From Bradyrhizobium sp. LLZ17 (GTDB taxonomy: Bacteria; Pseudomonadota; Alphaproteobacteria; Rhizobiales; Xanthobacteraceae), in the NCBI RefSeq assembly GCF_041200145.1, contig NZ_CP165734.1:6119001-6183000 (forward strand): a DNA stretch of 64,000 nucleotides, written 5' to 3'. Below are positions 8,584 through 16,718 of the stretch, in pieces. A model generated the notes under the pieces. The model was not told the origin of the DNA, made no database searches, and was given only the letters and a program-made list of their open reading frames with translations. Position 1 is the stretch's first letter; each line of letters starts with the position of its first letter. The position numbers and the translations under genes were made by a program.

Positions 8584-8888
8584 GTTGATCTCGCTTCCTT
8601 GTGTGACCGGGAAACTCCCGGCGGATACGCGAGGTCAGACTGGGACGAGGGTCTTGGGCATTCCTAAAGAAAAAGTCACAACTACGTGAGTGGATCCAGT
8701 TTTTTTGTGAGCGCGGACGATTTGAATTCCTTCTGCAGAAGGCTGTCGCGGTGACTTGATGACCGAGCTCGCGGTACTCCCGAAGTGTAGCTGCTCAGGC
8801 GTACCTTCGCATGCGGCGCCTTAGCACCGAGGCGGGGCGTATGCTGGTAAAGACCGAAGAGAGCTCAACAGGAGCGATCTGCGATCAA
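8584..8888. other. Intergenic region between integrase 3' end and AlpA-type gene
   Basis: About 305 bases that should contain the promoter of the leftward alpA-primase unit. A small hairpin CCGGGA-AAC-TCCCGG lies just upstream of the AlpA-type start, and there are A/T-runs around 8665-8710, but I cannot assign confident -35/-10 boxes. Short frames here are not supported. Confidence 0.45.
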
Positions 8889-10241
8889 TTATGCACTTAT
8901 CTGAATAACGTTCTCATCACCTTGCGGCACAAGAGGAACAACAGATCGCGCGACCAGTTCTTCCAAACCGTCGGTAATCCAGCGAGCATAATGCTTTTCG
9001 ATCATCTGAACGGATGTGTCATGAAGCGCCGCGACAAGCCGAATCGGAAGGCCTTGGCGGATGCAGCGGACGATGCTGGAGTGTCGGAGCGCATAAGGAA
9101 TGACTTGCGACATTCCAGCCTGGCCGCGGATGTCATCCCAGGGGCGCGTTAGTTCGCTCGCCGTTTGCCACGGCCCTCGGTCTGCTCGTATCCACCGGAT
9201 GCTCCCTGGCACTTGCGTGTGCCGCCAGCGCATCAGCAAAAACTCGTCTCCGGCGCGGCCACTGACGGCAGGGACAATCGCATCGAGCACGTCCTTTCCG
9301 ACAGGAACGGGGACGCTACCAGACTTGCCCTTGCCCTTGCGCGACGCCGGAATCAGAAGGCGGCCCGCCGTTCGCTGATAGTCCCCGACACGCATGCGCG
9401 CGACTTGCGAAAATCGAGCCCCCGTGGCCGCAAGCACAACGACGAGCCTGAACAGGTCTCCTTCCCACCCGTCTGACGCATCAATATTCCGTGCAGCCCG
9501 GAGTAGCGCGCTAACTTGTGGATCCGAGAGGATCTGATTTTCACGGGCAAGTGGGATATTCTCGTCGTCATCGGCCGGCTCGGCCTTCAGTCCATATTTG
9601 ATTATCGAGGGTAACGCCGGATCAAGGCGCTTCCGGTTCGCGGTAAACGCACGATTGAGTGCCGCCTTGAGATCGTTGATAAGGCGCTGCTTCGCCGTTT
9701 CTTTCAACGTTTCTGGCAAGCCGGCGCGCCACGCGAGCAAGTCCGCCTCCTTCAGCAAATGTATGGCTACGTCTGCCAATGGTGCCGCCGGGACGACGCC
9801 CTGTTTTCCGCGCGCTGGCTGACCCAGGAGATACCGACCAAGCCGCCGCGCGGCGTCCGAGCGAATTTGGCGACCAGCTCGCTTGCTGTGCCGGGCGTCA
9901 CGTTCGGCAACGTAGCGTTCCGCTGCAAGCCCAACAGTAACAGCCGGCCCATCGGCCACGGCCTTCGCCTCCAAGCGCGCGGCTACGACCTCTCTTCGCG
10001 CCGTCTTGACCGCGGCATTGAAGTCCAGCGTTCCTTCTTTGATGGCATCATCGGCCGTTCCGATCGGCTTCTGTCGGTAGCCAAAGCCATTTCGCCAGCG
10101 CACCAACCATACGCCGCCGCGCCTGCCTTTCCGATAACCGAGATGAACATCAGGATCGAGGCTTCGCCAGTGCACGCCGGCGGATAGCTTTGCGCGTGCA
10201 TTCGCGGTGGTGATTGGTGCTTCTCTGAGGGTCTTTGCCAT
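8889..10241 (-). CDS. int: Tyrosine-type site-specific integrase
   Basis: A phage/island integrase of 450 residues starting MAKTLREAP at 10241; a GTG at 10295 would add 18 residues with an unlikely N-terminus. The N-terminal part has the DUF4102-like/SAM-like architecture (GGVWLVRWRNGFGYRQK, then a helical core-binding domain). The catalytic domain shows the first Arg in ATGARFSQVARM, a Lys in SRKGKGKSG, the HxxR-type box in YALRHSSIVR, and the nucleophile Tyr in MIEKHYARW. It reads leftward and lies about 140 bases from the tRNA attachment fragment, where an integrase of a tRNA-targeting element is expected. It should recombine the element with the 3' end of a tRNA-Glu gene. Confidence 0.92.
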   Translation of the reverse strand: MAKTLREAPITTANARAKLSAGVHWRSLDPDVHLGYRKGRRGGVWLVRWRNGFGYRQKPIGTADDAIKEGTLDFNAAVKTARREVVAARLEAKAVADGPAVTVGLAAERYVAERDARHSKRAGRQIRSDAARRLGRYLLGQPARGKQGVVPAAPLADVAIHLLKEADLLAWRAGLPETLKETAKQRLINDLKAALNRAFTANRKRLDPALPSIIKYGLKAEPADDDENIPLARENQILSDPQVSALLRAARNIDASDGWEGDLFRLVVVLAATGARFSQVARMRVGDYQRTAGRLLIPASRKGKGKSGSVPVPVGKDVLDAIVPAVSGRAGDEFLLMRWRHTQVPGSIRWIRADRGPWQTASELTRPWDDIRGQAGMSQVIPYALRHSSIVRCIRQGLPIRLVAALHDTSVQMIEKHYARWITDGLEELVARSVVPLVPQGDENVIQISA

Positions 10242-10383
10242 TAGCTGCTGTGTCCTAAATCGTCGAATATCCGTCAAATAAATGTTGGCGCACAAGGACG
10301 ATCGTGCACGAATGCAGGCCCGTCAAGTAACTGTTTTTGTTGAACTTGTGCGAACGTCCACGGACTGTGGCGGACCCAAGATC

Positions 10384-10432
10384 ACGCCCTCTCAAGGCTG
10401 AAACAGGGGTTCGATTCCCCTAGGGAGCGCCA
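10384..10432 (+). tRNA. Truncated tRNA-Glu 3' fragment (attachment site)
   Basis: The fragment contains an anticodon loop CTCTCAA (anticodon CUC), a perfect T arm (AGGGG-TTCGATT-CCCCT), an acceptor 3' strand AGGGAGC, discriminator G and an encoded CCA ending at 10432. The run AACAGGGGTTCGA resembles tRNA-Glu. The matching 5' acceptor strand GCTCCCT, the D arm and a good anticodon 5' stem are absent upstream, so this is not a functional tRNA. It is best read as the 3' att duplicate left by integration; the intact tRNA should lie beyond the left edge. Confidence 0.8.
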
Positions 10433-10459
10433 ATTTCGACAACGTGTCGCCCGCGCGGC

Positions 10460-11047
10460 TCAGCCGGACTGAAGCCACTGTTCGGCGGTCAGAGCTTCCA
10501 GTTGGGCGAAATAAGCCACATTCGAATCCTCGTTGGACCTCGTCTTGGGGTTCGCGTCGCCCGCACTGAAGTTCGTCATGAGGTCGTGCATGTGTCCGAT
10601 GAGCACGGAACCGACCGCATGAATGGCTTCATGACGGTCAAGGCCCTCCGCCATCAGTCGCTCCACCGTGCTTCGCACCGGCAACACGGCATCGGCAATC
10701 TGGGTCTCGACGACGGCGTGAAAGCCAGCGTGCAGTTCCGCCCGTGGAACGTGAATCCCGGCGCGGCGATGGTAATCCGCCACGGCATCGATACGGTCCT
10801 GCTCGTCCAGCGCAAGCCACTGATCCGGGTCCGGCTCCACGAAGGGATCGTACTCCAGGATATCTCCTTCCTCCAGGATATCCCCTTCGGTTTCCTCGAA
10901 CGCTGAGGGGACAAGATCCTCGGCAACGGCTTGGAGCCGTCCGGCCGACGGCTCGTCCAGCCTTTGCGAGTCAAGGCAGCACTTCTTGAATTTCTTGCCG
11001 CTGCCGCAAGGGCAGGGATCGTTTCGTCCGACCTTGTGCGAATTCAC
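10460..11047 (-). CDS. SEC-C zinc-motif protein with DUF1841-like C-terminal region
   Basis: A 195-residue protein starting at GTG 11047 with a GGAGG ribosome-binding site. The N-terminus is a textbook SEC-C motif ([19 protein letters not shown]), a zinc-binding element also found at the C-terminus of SecA. Residues from about 75 resemble DUF1841-type helical proteins ([27 protein letters not shown]). Between them a short tandem duplication encodes GDILE twice. It is the first chromosomal gene to the right of the attachment site and is convergent with it, with its stop only 28 bases from the CCA. The exact function is unknown; SEC-C proteins often accompany ribosome or protein-quality functions. 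Confidence 0.8.
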   Translation of the reverse strand: MNSHKVGRNDPCPCGSGKKFKKCCLDSQRLDEPSAGRLQAVAEDLVPSAFEETEGDILEEGDILEYDPFVEPDPDQWLALDEQDRIDAVADYHRRAGIHVPRAELHAGFHAVVETQIADAVLPVRSTVERLMAEGLDRHEAIHAVGSVLIGHMHDLMTNFSAGDANPKTRSNEDSNVAYFAQLEALTAEQWLQSG

Positions 11048-11340
11048 GATCGGGACCTCCAGCGAACCGAGTCAAAAGCAACTTTGCGGCCACGACACGA
11101 CGTACGAATGCTCACCGCCGCCGCTCACTGAGAGCCAATTCTTGCCACATCCAACCGAAGCTGCAACTGGCCATTGCACCGTGGCTGGCTGCCCGGTCCG
11201 GACCTCTCGCGCAAGCATGCTGCATCGGCATCCGCGGAGGTGGTCGTTATTGCCAGAATCTGCCTCTATGCGACCGAACCCGCCTCCGAAGCTGCTGCCG
11301 GCCTTCGGAGGTGTTGGCATCAGCTTTTCGGAGTGACGAC

Positions 11341-12831
11341 ATGGGCGGTTTGGTGATCTCTGGCGGCCGGGTGGTGGATCCCGCGAGCGGAATGGACGCC
11401 ATTGGCGATGTCGCGGTCGTGGACGGCAAGATTGCCGCCGTCGGCTCCTCGCTCGGCGGCGCCGAGCGGGTGATCGACGCCACCGGGCTCGTGGTCGCGC
11501 CCGGCTTCATCGATCTGCATGCACATGGCCAATCGCTCCCGGCCGACCGCATGCAGGCGTTCGACGGGGTGACGACGACGCTCGATCTCGAGGCCGGCGT
11601 GCTGCCGGTCGCCTCCTGGTATGAGCGCCAGGCGAGGCGCGGCCGCGTGCTGAACTATGGCGCCGCTACCAACTGGGCGTTTGCGCGCATCGGCGCGATG
11701 ACCGGATCCAATGCGGAAAGCTCGCTCGAGGCGTTCGGCAACGCCATGCGCGATCGCCGCTGGATGGACAACGTGGCGAGCGATGCGGAAGTCGCCGGCA
11801 TTCTCGAACGCCTCGCGCGCGGCCTGAACGAGGGCGGCATCGGCATCGGCATCCTCAACGCCTATGCGCCGGGCGCCGGCGTGCAGGAGCTGACGGCGAT
11901 CTGCCAGCTCGCCGCGGCGAAGGACGTGCCGACCTTCACCCACGTTGCCTACATGTCGCGCGTCGATCCCGAGAGCGCGGCGGAGGCCTATATCCGCCTC
12001 ATCGGTTATGCCGGCGCCACTGGCGCCCACATGCACATCTGCCATTTCAACTCGTCGAGCAAGACCGACGTCGAGCGCTGCCGTGTGCTGATCGCGAAGG
12101 CGCAGGCGCAAGGCTTGCCCATTACGGTCGAGGCCTATCCCTACGGCACCGGCTCGACCGTGCTGGCGGCTGCCTTCTTCAGCGATCCGGAGTTCGTCGA
12201 GCGCAACGGCACCGGTTACGATTCCGTGCAGCGCGTCACCGACGGCCATCGCTTTAGCGATCGCGAGGAGCTCCTGAAGGCGCAGGCCGAAGAGCCGTCC
12301 TCGCTGGTGCTGTGGCACATCCTCGACACCGAGAACAATGCGTATCACCGCGACCTCCTCGACATGTCCGTGCTCTATCCAGGCGGCGCGATTGCGTCCG
12401 ACGCAATGCCATGGACGACGTCGGACGGCAAGACCTACACCGGCGATTCCTGGCCGTTGCCGGACGATGCCACCTCGCATCCGCGCTCGGCCGGCTGCTT
12501 CACAAAATTCATCCGCGAATGGATCCGCGAGCGCAAAGCCGTGTCGCTGCTGGAAGGCATTCGCAAATGCGCGCTGATCCCGGCGGAGATCCTGTCGCAA
12601 AGCACACCCGCGATGCGCGCCAAAGGCAGGCTCGCGCAAGGCGCCGACGCCGACATCGTCGTGTTCGATTACGAGAAGCTCAGCGATCGCGCCACGTTCA
12701 CCGCGATGAACCGTCCGTCGGAAGGCGTGCGGCATCTGGTGGTGAGCGGCGAGCCCTTGATCAGCGACGGCGTGCTGGACGCCGCGGCGCGGCCCGGAAA
12801 GCCGGTGCGCCGGCCCGTTGTCGAGAGCTGA
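11341..12831 (+). CDS. Amidohydrolase, D-glutamate deacylase / N-acyl-D-amino-acid deacylase family
   Basis: A 496-residue metal-dependent amidohydrolase. The N-terminus is typical (VISGGRVVDPASGMDAIGD), followed by the metal motif in GFIDLHAHGQ (His60, His62), GVTTTLDLEAG, two downstream His sites in FTHVAYMS and HMHICHFNSSS, and the late Asp in ASDAMPW. Overall features fit the D-glutamate deacylase branch of the D-aminoacylase group, which hydrolyses N-acyl-D-amino acids. The ATG at 11341 follows a GGAG ribosome-binding site. A G3E GTPase starts three bases after its stop, suggesting an operon and a role of that GTPase in metal loading. The exact substrate cannot be read from sequence. Confidence 0.85.
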   Translation: MGGLVISGGRVVDPASGMDAIGDVAVVDGKIAAVGSSLGGAERVIDATGLVVAPGFIDLHAHGQSLPADRMQAFDGVTTTLDLEAGVLPVASWYERQARRGRVLNYGAATNWAFARIGAMTGSNAESSLEAFGNAMRDRRWMDNVASDAEVAGILERLARGLNEGGIGIGILNAYAPGAGVQELTAICQLAAAKDVPTFTHVAYMSRVDPESAAEAYIRLIGYAGATGAHMHICHFNSSSKTDVERCRVLIAKAQAQGLPITVEAYPYGTGSTVLAAAFFSDPEFVERNGTGYDSVQRVTDGHRFSDREELLKAQAEEPSSLVLWHILDTENNAYHRDLLDMSVLYPGGAIASDAMPWTTSDGKTYTGDSWPLPDDATSHPRSAGCFTKFIREWIRERKAVSLLEGIRKCALIPAEILSQSTPAMRAKGRLAQGADADIVVFDYEKLSDRATFTAMNRPSEGVRHLVVSGEPLISDGVLDAAARPGKPVRRPVVES

Positions 12832-12834
12832 ACC

Positions 12835-13764
12835 ATGCCAGTCCCCATTCTCCTGGTGACGGGCTTTTTGGGGGCGGGCAAGACCACGGTCGTGAACCAT
12901 CTGCTGGCGCATGCCGAGGGACGGCGGATTGCCGCCGTGGTCAATGATTTCGGCGCGATCAACATCGATGCCGAGCTGATCGCCGGTGCGAGCGACGGCG
13001 TGGTGAGCCTCAGCAACGGCTGCATTTGCTGCTCGCTCGAAGGCGATCTCTTGCGCACGCTCTCGACGCTGCTGCGGCGTGATCCGAAGCCGGAGTACAT
13101 CGTCATTGAGACCAGCGGCGTCGCCGATCCCGCGGATATCGTCCGCAATCTGATGGACCCGGTGATCCTGCGCGAGGCGCCGCTGGAGACGGTGCTCTGC
13201 GTGATCGACGCGGCAACGCCGCCGCCCTCTCTGGATGACGCGCTGATGCGCTCGCAGTTGCGCGTCGCCGATATCGTGGCGCTGAGCAAGCTGGACCTGG
13301 CGGACGAGGGCGCGGGTGCCCGGATGCGCGATTCCATCCGCGCACTGCGCGTCCCTGCCGTGGTCATCGACGCGAAACACGGCGCGATTCCTTCCGCGCT
13401 GCTGTTTACCGCCAACGTCGATCGCGTCCCCTTGCCGCGCGAGCCGGGACCGAAACGGCCGGCAGAGGAGCGCTTCGAGACGCTGAGCTGGACGTCGGAG
13501 CGGCCCATTTCGCTGCCGCGCTTGCAGCAGGCCATCGGCCGGCTGGCGCCAAAACTGGCGCGCGCCAAGGGCCTGTTCGAGGCCGTCGAGCAGCCCGGGC
13601 GCCTGACGGTGTTTCAATTCGCCGGCGGCCGCGCCACGCTGGCGCCGGGCGAAGCGCCGGCAGCCGGCGTGCCACGCGCGCGGATCGTCTTCATCGCCGA
13701 GCTCGGGGTGCTCTCGAAGGCCGAACTCGATGCGATCATGGCGGCCTGCGTTGCGGATGGGTAG
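12835..13764 (+). CDS. G3E-family GTPase (CobW/COG0523 metallochaperone)
   Basis: A 309-residue P-loop GTPase. The N-terminal Walker A GFLGAGKTT, the metal-binding CxCC motif in NGCICCSL, the ETSG switch region and the SKLDL guanine-specificity motif are all present, and the C-terminal CobW_C domain ends the protein. The family delivers metals (zinc, cobalt, nickel or others) to client enzymes using GTP. It begins three bases after the deacylase stop codon, so the two are surely co-transcribed. The neighbouring amidohydrolase is the natural client candidate, which is inference. The length is normal for the family. Confidence 0.9.
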   Translation: MPVPILLVTGFLGAGKTTVVNHLLAHAEGRRIAAVVNDFGAINIDAELIAGASDGVVSLSNGCICCSLEGDLLRTLSTLLRRDPKPEYIVIETSGVADPADIVRNLMDPVILREAPLETVLCVIDAATPPPSLDDALMRSQLRVADIVALSKLDLADEGAGARMRDSIRALRVPAVVIDAKHGAIPSALLFTANVDRVPLPREPGPKRPAEERFETLSWTSERPISLPRLQQAIGRLAPKLARAKGLFEAVEQPGRLTVFQFAGGRATLAPGEAPAAGVPRARIVFIAELGVLSKAELDAIMAACVADG

Positions 13765-13812
13765 CGCAGTTCGCGCCAAACGCCGACGTGCCCGCTCAAA
13801 TCGCGCGAGGCT

Positions 13813-14208
13813 TCAATCCTCCGCCGGCAATCCGTCTCCGTGCACATACCACGCCGCACGAGACGTCCAGTGCACGTGCCGGTCCGGTGCCGCGGTCAGC
13901 GGCTCGTCGAACGCTCCGGCATGGATGATCGCCTCGCGCCCGCTACGGGTCAGGTGGGGCATCGGGCTGCCGCAGATCTTGCAGAACGCGGTCGCAAAGC
14001 TTCGCGCATTGGGCAAGTCGAAGCGCACGACGGATGCTTCGCCGCGGTGCCAGCGCAGTGCCTCTGCCTTCACGATCACTTCGCAGGAATGGGCCGTCCC
14101 GGTCGCCTTGCGGCACCGCGAGCAATGGCAGTTGAGGAAGCGGTCAAACGGACCCACGATCTCGAATGCAACCTCGCCGCACAGGCAGCTTCCCCGGAAT
14201 GCAGCCAT
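13813..14208 (-). CDS. GFA-domain (glutathione-dependent formaldehyde-activating-like) protein
   Basis: A 131-residue zinc protein of the GFA/CENP-V family. The cysteines that bind zinc are visible in SCLCGEV, CHCSRCR and FCKICGSPM. The ATG at 14208 gives the standard start MAAFRGSCLCGEV; the upstream frame extension overlaps the preceding gene and is Arg-rich. Family members are annotated as S-hydroxymethylglutathione synthases but most have unproven function. It starts one base after the stop of the coiled-coil protein gene at 14210, so the two form an operon. Confidence 0.85.
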   Translation of the reverse strand: MAAFRGSCLCGEVAFEIVGPFDRFLNCHCSRCRKATGTAHSCEVIVKAEALRWHRGEASVVRFDLPNARSFATAFCKICGSPMPHLTRSGREAIIHAGAFDEPLTAAPDRHVHWTSRAAWYVHGDGLPAED

Positions 14209-14209
14209 C

Positions 14210-14581
14210 TCACTCCCCCTCCGGGTCGGCCGGCTTCTCGGCGGTCTCTTCCGCATGGACCGGCGGAGTGCCGTGCGCGCTGTGCAGCCGGATCATCGTG
14301 TCGATCACGTCGACCTCGATCTTGAGCATGTCCAGATCGCGCGTCATCTCGCGCACCTCCTGGCCCTTGCGCGCCAGCTCCTCGGAGACGTCGACTGCCA
14401 TCTTGCGCTCGGTGACGATGCCGGGCGTGTTGACGAACAGTTTTGCGCGCATCCATTCGAGGCGCGCCCGCTGGGTATCGCGTTCGAACTTCTTCTCCGC
14501 GTAGCGGCGTCGCACCTCCGCATAGGCGCTGACCAGCGCCGTTTCCGGCAGGTTCCACAATTGCTCGACCGACATGGTCAT
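14210..14581 (-). CDS. Hypothetical coiled-coil protein
   Basis: A 123-residue, largely helical, charged protein (MSVEQLWNLPETALVSAYAEVRRRYAEKK begins it; quoted in part only as SVEQLWNLPETALVSAY). Heptad-like stretches in the middle (SEELARKGQEVREMTRDLD) suggest a coiled coil. An in-frame second ATG two codons downstream is an alternative start. It has no signal peptide or known catalytic motif and ends in an acidic tail. It lies one base upstream of the GFA gene, indicating co-transcription. I do not recognise the family. Confidence 0.65.
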   Translation of the reverse strand: MTMSVEQLWNLPETALVSAYAEVRRRYAEKKFERDTQRARLEWMRAKLFVNTPGIVTERKMAVDVSEELARKGQEVREMTRDLDMLKIEVDVIDTMIRLHSAHGTPPVHAEETAEKPADPEGE

Positions 14582-14831
14582 GCCGTTCAGGTCCCGGGTT
14601 CGGCTCGGCGGAGGTTTACTCGGTAGCCCATCAGACCCTTGCAGCGGTCAATTCTCAAGGGGGGCGGACACGGAATAATGCCAGGCCACGGCGTCACATT
14701 TGCGCACGGCGTCGGGTCAATCTTGGAAGGCTCGCCTCGTCGCGCAATTCGGTCGATGTTTTCGGGAACCCGAATGCTTAAGCCTTTGCTAAGGCGTTCG
14801 GGATAATCTGGCATATCTGCATTGCCAATTC

Positions 14832-16526
14832 ATGCGAGCACCGATGATTTTTTCCCGCATCAGTTTCAAGCTGGTCCTGATCGTTGCGATCAGCCTCCTC
14901 GGCATGATCGCGCTGGCGCCGATCGCGCTTTCGACGCTGCGTACGCAGATGGTCGCCGATCGCCAGGCCAAGACGCAGCATATGGTCGACGTCGGCTACG
15001 GCATTCTCGCCCATTACCAGAAGCTGGAAAGCGAAGGAAAGCTCACGCGCGAGCAGGCCCAGGCCGCCGCGATGGCCGAGATCAAGAGCCTGCGCTACGA
15101 CAAGGTCGAGTATTTCTGGATCAACGACATGGCCGCGAAGATGATCATGCATCCGATCAAGCCCGAGCTTGACGGCAAGGATCTCTCCGACATGAAGGAC
15201 CCCACCGGCAACCGCCTGTTCGCCGGGTTCGTCGACGTCGTCAACAAGCAGGGCGCGGGCTTCTACAGCTATCTGTGGCCGAAGCCTGGCTTCGAGCAGC
15301 CGGTAGCCAAGATCTCATACGTGAAGGGCTTTGCCCCCTGGGGTTGGCTGATCGGCACCGGCATCTATCTCGACGACGTCGATGCCGTGTTCCGCCAGGA
15401 TGCGATGACCTTCGCGCTGGTGTGCCTTGGGGTGTTCGTGCTCGTGCTCGGCTGCTCCTTCGTGATCGGCCGCAGCGTCACCCGGCCGCTCGCCAACATC
15501 ACCGCGCTGACCGAGCGTCTCGCCGCCGGCGACAGCGCGTTCGACGTGCCCTATACAGATCGCCGTGGCGAGATCGGCGGGCTCGCCAAGGCGCTTGCCG
15601 TGTTCAAGGACAACGCGTCGGCGGTGCGCCAGATGCATACCGAGCAGGACGCGCTGAAACGCAAGGCCGACGAGGAGAAGCGCAAGACGATGGCCGATCT
15701 CGCCGGCCGATTCGAGGCGAGCGTCCAGGCCGTGGTTCGCGACGTCTTCAACGAGGCGCGCGAGATGCAACAGGCGGCGCAAGGCATGTCGGAGACCGCG
15801 AACAAGGCGACCGACCGCGCAAGCTTTGTCGCCACCGCGTGCCAGCAGGCGTCCAGCAACGTGCAGACCGTAGCCTCGGCCGCCGGCGAGTTGTCATCCT
15901 CGATCTCCGAGATCAGTCAGCGCGTTGCGCAGGCCGCAGCCGTGGCCGACAAGGCGGCCGCCGACGGTCAGCGCACCAACGACACCGTGCAGGGCCTGGC
16001 TGCGGCCGCGCACAAGATCGGCGAGGTCATCGACCTCATCAACCAGATCGCCTCCCAGACCAACCTGCTCGCGCTCAACGCCACCATCGAGGCGGCGCGT
16101 GCGGGCGAAGCCGGTCGGGGATTTGCGGTGGTCGCGAGCGAAGTGAAGTCGCTGGCGAGCCAGACCGCCAAGGCGACCGAAGAGATCGGTGCGCAGATTT
16201 CGGCGATCCAGACCGAGACCAACCAGGTCGTCGGCAACATCGAGAGCATCCGCAGCACCATCATGGAGGTCAACGAGATCTCCTCGTCGATCGCAGCTGC
16301 GGTCGAGGAGCAGGGCGCCGCCACGCAGGCCATCGCTCATAGCGTGCAGGAGGCGGCCTCCGGCACCGACCAGGTCTCGCAGAATATCTCGGGGGTCACC
16401 GATGCGACGGCCGAAACCGGCCGGGCCGCGGGCGTGGTGCTGCAATCGAGCGGCCGGCTGACGCACAAGCTGCAATCGCTGCAGGACGAGGTCAGCACCT
16501 TCGTTGCGGGGGTACGGGCGGCCTAG
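14832..16526 (+). CDS. Methyl-accepting chemotaxis protein with single-Cache sensor domain
   Basis: A 564-residue chemoreceptor: a first membrane helix (about residues 10-32), a periplasmic sCache_2-type domain of about 155 residues (with [14 protein letters not shown] and [15 protein letters not shown]), a second membrane helix around 193-214, a HAMP domain, and a long cytoplasmic signalling domain with the hairpin-tip sequence [21 protein letters not shown] [20 protein letters not shown]. There is no C-terminal methylase-docking pentapeptide. sCache_2 receptors commonly sense small carboxylates, but the ligand is unknown. The ATG at 14832 lacks an obvious Shine-Dalgarno and an ATG four codons later is possible. 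No che genes are adjacent. Confidence 0.9.
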   Translation: MRAPMIFSRISFKLVLIVAISLLGMIALAPIALSTLRTQMVADRQAKTQHMVDVGYGILAHYQKLESEGKLTREQAQAAAMAEIKSLRYDKVEYFWINDMAAKMIMHPIKPELDGKDLSDMKDPTGNRLFAGFVDVVNKQGAGFYSYLWPKPGFEQPVAKISYVKGFAPWGWLIGTGIYLDDVDAVFRQDAMTFALVCLGVFVLVLGCSFVIGRSVTRPLANITALTERLAAGDSAFDVPYTDRRGEIGGLAKALAVFKDNASAVRQMHTEQDALKRKADEEKRKTMADLAGRFEASVQAVVRDVFNEAREMQQAAQGMSETANKATDRASFVATACQQASSNVQTVASAAGELSSSISEISQRVAQAAAVADKAAADGQRTNDTVQGLAAAAHKIGEVIDLINQIASQTNLLALNATIEAARAGEAGRGFAVVASEVKSLASQTAKATEEIGAQISAIQTETNQVVGNIESIRSTIMEVNEISSSIAAAVEEQGAATQAIAHSVQEAASGTDQVSQNISGVTDATAETGRAAGVVLQSSGRLTHKLQSLQDEVSTFVAGVRAA

Positions 16527-16607
16527 TACCCGCCGCGCGGGCTGCCGTACGGCGGATTATCCGGCTGATCGAACCGCCATTGGCCGACTGATATTCCGGC
16601 CCGCGGG

Positions 16608-16626
16608 AGCGGTCGTTGCGACCGCT
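16608..16626 (+). terminator. Hairpin downstream of the chemoreceptor gene
   Basis: AGCGGTCG and CGACCGCT form a perfect 8-bp stem around the loop TTG, about 80 bases past the chemoreceptor stop. It is followed by a pyrimidine-rich stretch but not a true T-tract, so terminator activity is only plausible. Confidence 0.35.
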
Positions 16627-16718
16627 TCCTCTCCCTTGACGATCGCGGCTAAAGTGAAGAAGCAGGATCATCGAACCTGCCGCCCCGCGCCTGGCTACGG
16701 GGCCACGGAGAGCGCTGC

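Larger units (their letters stand above)
1..10432. mobile_element. Integrative genetic element (right part), inserted at a tRNA-Glu 3' end
   Basis: The segment from the left edge to a truncated tRNA 3' end has the layout of an integrative element: att-like tRNA fragment, tyrosine integrase next to it, AlpA-type regulator, primase-helicase, then cargo. Apart from the att fragment all convincing genes read leftward, and composition is visibly less GC-rich than the DNA to the right. Because the tRNA fragment lies on the + strand and keeps only its 3' portion, the intact tRNA and the other attachment site should lie beyond the left edge. No capsid, portal, terminase or conjugation gene is visible here, so it resembles a P4-like satellite or a tRNA island more than a complete prophage. 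The left boundary is unknown. Confidence 0.75.

Noticed and set aside
10384..10432. Functional tRNA gene
   Set aside because: There is no 5' acceptor strand or D arm upstream and the anticodon stem is imperfect, so only the 3' part is present.
11320..13779. 819-codon leftward open frame opposite the deacylase and G3E GTPase genes
   Set aside because: It mirrors two genes with complete family motifs, is rich in Arg, His and Gly as expected of antisense frames in GC-rich DNA, and has no recognisable domain.
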